Assembly: GCA_045128055.1 (NCBI GenBank)
Contig: JBGVRC010000001.1
Span: 1 to 8,819 of the forward strand
Length of the DNA: 8,819 nt
Source: Scatosoma sp045128055
GTDB lineage: Bacteria; Bacillota; Clostridia; Christensenellales; Borkfalkiaceae
Reading direction: 5' to 3'
The notes under the pieces were generated by a model. That model had not been told where the DNA came from. It did not search any database and was given only the letters and a program-made list of their open reading frames with translations. Of the stretch, positions 1 through 5,179 are shown one piece after another. Numbering within the stretch: position 1 is the first letter of the stretch; each line of letters starts with the position of its first letter. The translations under genes and the position numbers were made by a program.

Positions 1-687
1 GACGGAATAGTTGCCATTCCCCGTCAATTCCCGTTGCTTAAACAAACAATAGGGAGAATTTTCAAATTGTTCGCATTGCCAATCTACGCCCATATTGCTT
101 TCGTTGTCGTGGTTGCCGAATACGGGCGCCCAAGGAATTTCAAACGAATCCATAAACGCGATTAAATAGCTGAGCTGTTGCCCGCCGTCGTCAAACTCGC
201 CGTACGTATTATCCCCCGTCATAATGATAAGGTCGGGGTCGTAACGCTGAATGACCTGCCCTACGTACTTTTCATACCCGTTATAGGTATCCGCCGCGCC
301 GGAAGCGGTTATTCTCGTTTCGTAACGCTTTTGGTCGGCGCTTATCGTTTGCACGTCGGTAAGCTGCAATACGCGAATGTCGCGCCCGCCTTCTACTTCC
401 ACCACAAAATCAACGAAGTCTTCCACCGTTTTTTGCGGTTCTTCTTCGCTGGAAGCAGGCTCTTCCGAGCTTTCGATTTCTTCCGAGCTTTCGATTTCTT
501 CGGAAGATTCTATCTTATCCGAGCTTTTTTCCGAGCTCACATCAGAGCTTTCTTCCACGGGAATACTGCTTTCCAAAGACGAGCTTTCCGACGAAGAAGC
601 TTCGTTTGACGATCCACCGCACGCCGAAAGGCTACAAGTAAAAAGCAGGGACATAATTAACGTGAAAATACCAAATTTTCTTTTCAT
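1..687 (-). CDS. Metallophosphoesterase lipoprotein, partial (3' end outside window)
   Basis: The first 229 residues of an exported calcineurin-like phosphoesterase are visible; the gene continues past the left edge. The start is the ATG at 685-687, preceded by AAGGAG about 9 bases upstream. Residues 1-23 form a lipoprotein signal (MKRK, a hydrophobic run, then LSAC with Cys23 as the lipidated residue). Residues about 27-85 are a low-complexity Ser/Glu linker that would hold the enzyme off the membrane. The catalytic domain begins near residue 100 with LQLTDVQ (Asp111), then GDN (Asp159) and GNHDNE (Asn192, His193), the first metal-binding blocks of the family; the later His blocks lie outside the window. 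Motif one reads D-x-Q instead of the usual D-x-H. It lies 38 bases after the GH78 gene with no terminator between, so co-transcription with araC and GH78 is likely. The family hydrolyses phosphomonoesters or phosphodiesters; the substrate here is unknown. Confidence 0.88.
   Translation of the reverse strand, partial: MKRKFGIFTLIMSLLFTCSLSACGGSSNEASSSESSSLESSIPVEESSDVSSEKSSDKIESSEEIESSEEIESSEEPASSEEEPQKTVEDFVDFVVEVEGGRDIRVLQLTDVQTISADQKRYETRITASGAADTYNGYEKYVGQVIQRYDPDLIIMTGDNTYGEFDDGGQQLSYLIAFMDSFEIPWAPVFGNHDNESNMGVDWQCEQFENSPYCLFKQRELTGNGNYSV
463..498. repeat. 18-bp perfect tandem duplication in lipoprotein linker
   Basis: The unit ttccgagctttcgatttc occurs twice head to tail (463-480 and 481-498). 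On the coding strand it encodes two consecutive IESSEE-like hexapeptides in the Ser/Glu linker of the metallophosphoesterase. A degenerate third copy follows towards 510. It keeps the reading frame, so copy-number change would only alter linker length. Confidence 0.85.
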
Positions 688-725
688 AGATCTACTCCTT
701 TGATAACCGTTCTTTTTTAACTATT

Positions 726-740
726 TTAGCGCAACGCTAA
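726..740 (-). other. Small dyad covering the GH78 stop codon
   Basis: TTAGCG and CGCTAA flank a 3-base centre, so the last codons and the stop of the GH78 gene form a perfect 6-bp inverted repeat. On the coding strand it is followed by A-rich rather than T-rich sequence, so it does not look like an intrinsic terminator. It may be a weak mRNA hairpin or chance. Confidence 0.4.
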
Positions 741-2621
741 CTTGTGATATACGTATACGGGAACTGCCGACCAGCCGTGGCAAAGGCTGCCCGCACCGTC
801 AAAATCCGCTTCCCCTTTTAGTGTTTCCCAGAAAGTCGTAGAGCCTTTATCGAGCATATACCCCCACACTTCGTTGATTTCTTGTAAAAGGTATTTTTCA
901 TAGCCGCCTTGCTTTAAAAGCACGTCGTATTTAAAAATATAGCTCGCCAAGGTAAGGGGCACCAAATCGTGTCCCGCTGTCAGCTTCTTACACAAGCTTC
1001 CGCAATCGGTTTCTACGCCGCTCCACATAGCAAGATATTGCGTATATTCCGCTTTGTGATAAAGCTCTCCCTTTTCTTCATAGGTAAAATATTCGCCTTT
1101 CGCTTCGTCGTAAAAGCGTTTTTTACAAGCAAGGCGAATTTCCTTGGCAAGCTTTTGGTATTGCGCGCTTTCTTCGTTGTGTAAAAGCTGGGCAAAGGCG
1201 TCCAACGCCGCCACGAAAAAGCAGTTCAGCGGCAGGGATAATCTTTCCGCGTCTACCGCTCTCAGCGTTTCGATTTCCACGTCGTTGCCAAGCCCGTCGC
1301 TCCATTCGTAGAAATTCCAAGAACGGAAATCGGGCAATATTCCGTCTTTCATACGGTTTATACAAGTATGTAAAAGCGTTTGCACCTTTTCGCGTACTTC
1401 TTCAAAAAGGGTTGTATCGCCGCTGTACTCGACGTATTCCTTCAACGTCACGATATAGGTGAGCGAAAATGCGGGAATGGCAAGCTGGGTTGCGCTGGGC
1501 GCGGTGATAGGCAGCAAACCGTCGTCCGTAAAATGATGAATCATTTGCTTCAAGCACGCGCGCGCGAAAGCGTATTCGCCAAACGCCAAGTACCCGCAAA
1601 GCATTTGCGTGCGGCTGTCCATTACGTACTGCGCTTGTTCTCGCCAAGGACAATCTTCGTAATGGTCGTGCATACAACAACGCAAGGTGTGAATCCCTAC
1701 GTCGTAAATTTGTTTGCGCAAGCCGTCTAAGGGCAAACCGCGAAGCGTTACGGGATATTCCGCTTCACGCAAGGTCAAGCGGCGCACTTCTATCTTTTTA
1801 TCCGTTTCCAACTGCAAATATCGAAGTCCGAAGCGGGTAAAACGTTCTTGGAAACGATTTTTGCCTTTTTTCAAGACGAAATCCACCGAAAAATTGCGCA
1901 TTTGGATAATTTTACGCACCTTCCCGTCCGTCAAATGCTCGCCAAAGGCAACGGTGAGCTTGGTTTCTTCTTCCGCGTCTATCTCAAAACCAAGATACCC
2001 CACTCTTTCCTTGCCAAAATCGTAAACGCCGTCGATTTCCGTCTTTGTAGGCGTGATTTCACGGGTTTTTAATCGTTGGATAGGACGGGGAACAAAACGG
2101 CAGACAGGCGCGTATTCTTCGCAGGGCGCAAAATCCGTTCCGTTGCCGTTTACCCAGTCGTCTTCGCCGCGAAAATCATAGCCAAAGGCGTATAAAAGCT
2201 GTAAAGAGAACAAGTGATAATCGCCGCTTTGATAGGTTTTGGATATTCTTCCCTTTACGCTTGCGTTTGAGCAAAGCAAGCTTTCTCCGTCCCCGTCAAT
2301 GGAAAATATCACCCCTTTCCCGTCGGCAATCCCCGATGAGAAATCGGCGTTATACGAAACGGCTTGCACGGCGATGATATTTTCTCCGTCTTTGACAAAC
2401 CCGTCTAAATCCCATTCGTCGTACGCCTTTTCGTCTGGATAATCGGGATATTGACCGTATCCCACTTCCTTGCCGTTGCAAAAAACGGCGTAGTTGGTTT
2501 TGGAAGAAATACATATTTTTATTTTTTTCTGACCGTTATACGAAAAAGGAGCGAAAAATTCCGCAAATTCGTGCGTTTCAAACTTTGATTTTGGCCATAT
2601 CCATTTTGCTTGCTCTATCAT
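726..2621 (-). CDS. GH78-type alpha-L-rhamnosidase-like glycoside hydrolase (intracellular, compact)
   Basis: This 631-residue protein is probably an exo-acting alpha-L-rhamnosidase of family GH78. The order is an N-terminal beta-sandwich (about 15-110, with FCNGKEVG and the DLDGFVKDGEN turn), a second beta-sandwich (about 195-285, DFGKERVGYLGF, RFGLRYLQLE), then the six-hairpin (alpha/alpha)6 catalytic barrel (about 295-625). The catalytic block DCPWREQAQYVMD gives Asp323, Glu328 and Asp335, with the 5- and 7-residue spacing of known GH78 acidic residues; Glu328 would be the general acid. TTFWE places the probable base at Glu599. There is no signal peptide, so it acts in the cytoplasm. The protein stops right after the barrel, lacking the usual C-terminal beta-sandwich. 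The ATG at 2619-2621 has AAGGGAG 6 bases upstream, inside the 12-base gap after araC. Family-level assignment is firm; L-rhamnose specificity is inferred. Confidence 0.85.
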   Translation of the reverse strand: MIEQAKWIWPKSKFETHEFAEFFAPFSYNGQKKIKICISSKTNYAVFCNGKEVGYGQYPDYPDEKAYDEWDLDGFVKDGENIIAVQAVSYNADFSSGIADGKGVIFSIDGDGESLLCSNASVKGRISKTYQSGDYHLFSLQLLYAFGYDFRGEDDWVNGNGTDFAPCEEYAPVCRFVPRPIQRLKTREITPTKTEIDGVYDFGKERVGYLGFEIDAEEETKLTVAFGEHLTDGKVRKIIQMRNFSVDFVLKKGKNRFQERFTRFGLRYLQLETDKKIEVRRLTLREAEYPVTLRGLPLDGLRKQIYDVGIHTLRCCMHDHYEDCPWREQAQYVMDSRTQMLCGYLAFGEYAFARACLKQMIHHFTDDGLLPITAPSATQLAIPAFSLTYIVTLKEYVEYSGDTTLFEEVREKVQTLLHTCINRMKDGILPDFRSWNFYEWSDGLGNDVEIETLRAVDAERLSLPLNCFFVAALDAFAQLLHNEESAQYQKLAKEIRLACKKRFYDEAKGEYFTYEEKGELYHKAEYTQYLAMWSGVETDCGSLCKKLTAGHDLVPLTLASYIFKYDVLLKQGGYEKYLLQEINEVWGYMLDKGSTTFWETLKGEADFDGAGSLCHGWSAVPVYVYHKLALR

Positions 2622-2633
2622 AACGCTCCCTTT

Positions 2634-3581
2634 TTAATCCGTTGCTTGTTTTTTCCCGTTTTCCCGTTTGAGAAATTTGGATTTTTTTAATACGATGTTT
2701 TTTTCGTTTCTAAATTGACTGGGCGATAAGCCGTACGTCTTTTTGAAAATATGATTAAAATGACTTAAACTGTTATAGCCCAGCTCGGAAGAAATTTCCA
2801 AAATTTTCTTTCTGGTGTTTAACAGCAATTCTTCCGCGCGGCGCAGCTTTAACATTGTAAAATAGCTGACCATAGGCGTACCGACAAACCTTTTAAACTC
2901 TCTTGCTACGTAAGGGTAGGAATACGGGACTTGCCCAACGAGTTCGTCCAACGACTTTTGCATATTTTCCTGCTTTTGCATATTTTCCAGCAGGTCTTTC
3001 AACCATTGCGGCACGTTTACCTTCTCTTTAAGTTTCAGCTTTGCCATTGCCAATTCTTTTAATAGGTCGATGATAATGCAACGGCATTTAAACTCCGCTT
3101 CCGCTACGTATTTACGGTTTGGTGTTTGTAAAAGATACGTTCGATTTAAAAGCAGCGTAGTCATCTCTTCGTCTAAATGAAAGAAGTTGTCTTCCTGCGA
3201 GTCAAACACGCCCGATTCCTTTTCTCCGAATATATCTTTCAGCTTTAAAAAATATTCGTACTTGATAACGAAATTGATTGCCAAAAAGTCTTTGCGTTTT
3301 TCTTTTTCGCATAATACGAAATGTTTGTCATCACGCAACGCCAACCAACAGTCCCCGCGATGCATTTTTCTGCTTCTATCGTTGACGTAGTTGGTAATTT
3401 CTCCCGAGATAACGCACAAAATTTCGCAAAAATCCTGATGAGTATGGGGCATAGGATAATCGTAATTTACAAATAAAAAGGAAGTTAGCGAATCTTTATT
3501 ATACCAAAAAGAGCTTTGTTCGAACGTGGTATCCACCCTTTGAACAGCATGTTGCGTTTTTATCTCTTTAATTTTTTGCAT
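2634..3581 (-). CDS. AraC-family transcriptional regulator (cupin plus double HTH)
   Basis: This 315-residue regulator probably senses a sugar and controls the adjoining operon. The N-terminal half is a cupin-like ligand-binding domain: MPHTHQDFCEI at 44-54 and the GEITNYVND / MHRGDCWLALRDDKH stretch at 60-87 follow the AraC/ChbR pattern. The C-terminal part carries two helix-turn-helix units, about 209-256 (SLDELVGQVPYSYPYVAREFKRF) and about 259-291 (ILEISSELGYNSLSHFNHIFKKTYGLSPSQFR), the AraC signature. The layout resembles ChbR-type regulators. A lysine-rich tail of about 24 residues follows the last HTH. The ATG at 3579-3581 has AAGGGAG about 9 bases upstream. The gene ends 12 bases before GH78, so translation is probably coupled, and the rhamnosidase operon is its most likely target. 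The inducer cannot be read from the sequence. Confidence 0.93.
   Translation of the reverse strand: MQKIKEIKTQHAVQRVDTTFEQSSFWYNKDSLTSFLFVNYDYPMPHTHQDFCEILCVISGEITNYVNDRSRKMHRGDCWLALRDDKHFVLCEKEKRKDFLAINFVIKYEYFLKLKDIFGEKESGVFDSQEDNFFHLDEEMTTLLLNRTYLLQTPNRKYVAEAEFKCRCIIIDLLKELAMAKLKLKEKVNVPQWLKDLLENMQKQENMQKSLDELVGQVPYSYPYVAREFKRFVGTPMVSYFTMLKLRRAEELLLNTRKKILEISSELGYNSLSHFNHIFKKTYGLSPSQFRNEKNIVLKKSKFLKRENGKKQATD
2955..2988. repeat. 16-bp direct repeat inside araC
   Basis: The sequence cttttgcatattttcc occurs at 2955-2970 and again at 2973-2988, a period of 18 bases or six codons. It encodes ENMQKQ then ENMQKS (residues 199-210) just before the first HTH. It may be a local in-frame duplication, but many ChbR-like relatives have a similar M-x-x-P-E-N segment here, so it may also be chance. 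Confidence 0.6.
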
Positions 3582-3635
3582 TTTTTGTTCTCCCTTTGTC
3601 GAAAAATCATATAAAACGGTTTATACTTTCTTTTA

Positions 3636-3690
3636 TGTCGGAAAGCCGACAAACACATTTAAAACATTTGTTTTACTGACGTATAAGTCA
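3636..3690. promoter_or_regulatory. Three adjacent dyads, candidate operators upstream of araC
   Basis: Three inverted repeats sit end to end: TGTCGG-aaag-CCGACA (3636-3651), TAAAACA-tt-TGTTTTA (3660-3675) and TGAC-N6-GTCA (3677-3690). All lie 55-110 bases upstream of the araC start, where its own promoter or leader must be. The middle one is a 16-bp near-perfect palindrome, the usual form of a dimer-binding operator. AraC proteins normally bind direct repeats, so a different regulator could use it. The first could also form an mRNA hairpin. Operator function is inference. Confidence 0.4.
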
Positions 3691-3736
3691 ATAAAAAACA
3701 GTTTTTCCTAACCCGTCTTTCGTTATACTTCCGCCT

Positions 3737-3764
3737 GAAATATTCGCCCCGTCCTTTTTGTCAA
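3737..3764 (-). promoter_or_regulatory. Possible promoter of the araC-GH78-phosphoesterase operon
   Basis: On the minus strand a perfect -35 (TTGACA, 3759-3764) is followed after 16 bases by TATTTC (3737-3742), a weak -10. Transcription would start near 3730, giving a leader of about 150 bases that contains the three dyads. A second option is TTGACT at 3686-3691, with an even poorer -10. A weak -10 would suit an activator-dependent promoter such as an AraC target, but neither option is certain. Confidence 0.3.
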
Positions 3765-3915
3765 AAATTTGTGTTTTTTTATCCTTAAAAAACATTTTAT
3801 CATACTTTTTTAATCCCGTCAATACCCTTCTTTCACTTTTTTTGCCCTTTTTTAAGTTTTTTTTCATCTAATAAATGCAAACGCAACATTACGTTTACTA
3901 TTTTACAAAAAAGTA

Positions 3916-3944
3916 TTGCTATTTCGAGAAAAACGTGTTATAAT
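3916..3944 (+). promoter_or_regulatory. Sigma-A type promoter of the alkaline phosphatase
   Basis: TTGCTA (3916-3921) and a perfect TATAAT (3939-3944) are separated by 17 bases, with an extended -10 TG at 3936-3937. Transcription should start near 3951, about 40 bases before the chosen ATG. This rules out in-frame starts at or upstream of the -10. Confidence 0.85.
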
Positions 3945-3990
3945 GTTGCCACTAAAAAATGCGCATATTCGTATGCAAGCGGAGTTACTT

Positions 3991-5085
3991 ATGAAAAGAA
4001 TTACGAGTTTTTTGATAGCCCTTTGTTCTCTTTTTGCTCTGTTGCCCGTCGGCTTCGGCTGCGGCGCAGACGACGCCCCTATCAATCGCGAATTTGAAAA
4101 CGTAATCGTCGTTATCGGCGACGGTATGGGTAAAAACCACATTTTGAATGCCATCGATTATTACGGTTTGGAAACCCCGTCTTTTATGGCGGATCAAAAA
4201 GGATATATCGTCACCGATTCGTTGAGCGGAACGACGGACAGCGCGGCGGGCGGAACGGCGCTTGCTACGGGTACGAAAGTAATAAACGGCAACGTAGCCT
4301 ATCAGCAAGGACACAATCTTGAACGCATTACGGACATCGCAAAAGCAGCAAAAATGAAGACGGGCGTCGTTACGACGGACGAGCTGTTGGGGGCAACCCC
4401 CGCCGCTTTTTCCGCGCACGCAGCAGACCGCTCGGACGAAGTCGATATTTTGCAAACGCAGGCAACCAGCAAGGTGGATATTTTGCTTGGACAATATTCG
4501 GGTAAATATAGCTTTTACGAAGATTATTTCCTTGACCAAAACTATACGATGGTATCCACAAAAGAAGCCTTGATTGCAAATAAAAAGGCGAAAAAATTGG
4601 TCGGCAATTTCCACAACGTTGCGTCCGAGTATCTTTTCGGCGCAAGCGACCACTTCCAATTAAAGGATATGACGCAATTCGCCGTGGAATATCTGCAAAA
4701 CAAAAAAGGCTTTTTCCTTATGATAGAAGGCGCGTACATAGATAAGCACAGCCATTCTAATTCCTTTGAACAAGCGATGGCGGAAATGCGTTCTTTGATT
4801 GACACGATGGAATATTTGTACGACTATGCTTCCGACGGAAAAACGGCGATTTTCTTCACAGCTGACCACGAAACGGGCGGTTTGCAGCGTTTGACAGACG
4901 AAACGGAAAATTATTATTCTCTTTACACGTCCACCGGTCACACTTCCACTAACGTGCCTTTGTTTGTAAAAAATTACGCGTTTGACGCGCAAAACTTCGG
5001 CTACGCGGCAGGCGAAACGCCACAAAACACGGTTGTTTTTGACGCCTGCAAATCCATCATTCAACCCCCTATGCAAACCGCATAA
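3991..5085 (+). CDS. Exported alkaline phosphatase (PhoA family)
   Basis: This 364-residue enzyme releases phosphate from phosphomonoesters outside the cytoplasmic membrane. Residues 1-24 are a signal sequence (MKR, a hydrophobic core, GFGC); Cys24 could be lipidated, although GFGC is a poor lipobox. The full PhoA-type active site is visible: GDGMG (Asp44), TDSAAGGTALATG with nucleophile Ser84, ATPAAFSAHAADR (Thr136 and Arg147, the phosphate-binding Arg position), EGAYIDKHSH (Glu247, Asp251, His255), TADHETGG (Asp292, His293) and TGHTS (His317). These supply the two-zinc and magnesium ligands. It is shorter than E. coli PhoA. The ATG at 3991 was chosen because GGAG lies 6 bases upstream, the signal peptide starts there, and the promoter at 3916-3944 excludes longer starts. 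It is divergent from araC and convergent with the mannosidase. No clear PHO box was found, so phosphate control is unproven. Confidence 0.93.
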   Translation: MKRITSFLIALCSLFALLPVGFGCGADDAPINREFENVIVVIGDGMGKNHILNAIDYYGLETPSFMADQKGYIVTDSLSGTTDSAAGGTALATGTKVINGNVAYQQGHNLERITDIAKAAKMKTGVVTTDELLGATPAAFSAHAADRSDEVDILQTQATSKVDILLGQYSGKYSFYEDYFLDQNYTMVSTKEALIANKKAKKLVGNFHNVASEYLFGASDHFQLKDMTQFAVEYLQNKKGFFLMIEGAYIDKHSHSNSFEQAMAEMRSLIDTMEYLYDYASDGKTAIFFTADHETGGLQRLTDETENYYSLYTSTGHTSTNVPLFVKNYAFDAQNFGYAAGETPQNTVVFDACKSIIQPPMQTA

Positions 5086-5111
5086 GCCCCGTACTTTTAC
5101 GAATATCATAC

Positions 5112-5141
5112 AAAAAGGAGAGCTTCATCGCTCTCCTTTTT
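5112..5141. terminator. Bidirectional intrinsic terminator
   Basis: AAAAAGGAGAGC (5112-5123) and GCTCTCCTTTTT (5130-5141) form a perfect 12-bp stem around the 6-base loop ttcatc. A T-run follows the GC-rich part of the stem on both strands. It lies 26 bases after the alkaline phosphatase stop and 38 bases after the stop of the convergent mannosidase gene, so it can end both transcripts. Confidence 0.93.
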
Positions 5142-5179
5142 CATTGCTGTTATTCTTGTGATTTTACCTGTTTTTTGCG

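Larger units (their letters stand above)
3582..3915. other. Divergent A/T-rich intergenic region between araC and the alkaline phosphatase
   Basis: No convincing gene is present. The left part, next to araC, holds three adjacent inverted repeats (3636-3690). The middle holds a possible minus-strand promoter (3737-3764). The right part has three T-tracts of 6-8 bases starting at 3837, 3848 and 3857, roughly one helical turn apart, which suggests intrinsically bent DNA upstream of the phosphatase promoter at 3916. An inverted repeat AAACG-N8-CGTTT lies at 3879-3896. Confidence 0.7.

Noticed and set aside
178..703. Two plus-strand open frames opposite the metallophosphoesterase
   Set aside because: Both are antisense to the recognised lipoprotein gene. 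Their Ser- or Phe-rich content comes from the complement of its repetitive Ser/Glu linker.
3889..3907. PHO-box-like TTTAC repeats before the alkaline phosphatase
   Set aside because: The TTACG, TTTACT and TTTACA elements are not spaced by one helical turn as PhoP or PhoB sites are; A/T-rich sequence explains them.
3916..3990. Extension of the alkaline phosphatase upstream to TTG at 3916 or ATG codons at 3943 or 3973
   Set aside because: 3916 is the -35 element and 3943 overlaps the -10. The ATG at 3991 has a GGAG at proper spacing and starts a clean signal peptide, which longer forms would bury.
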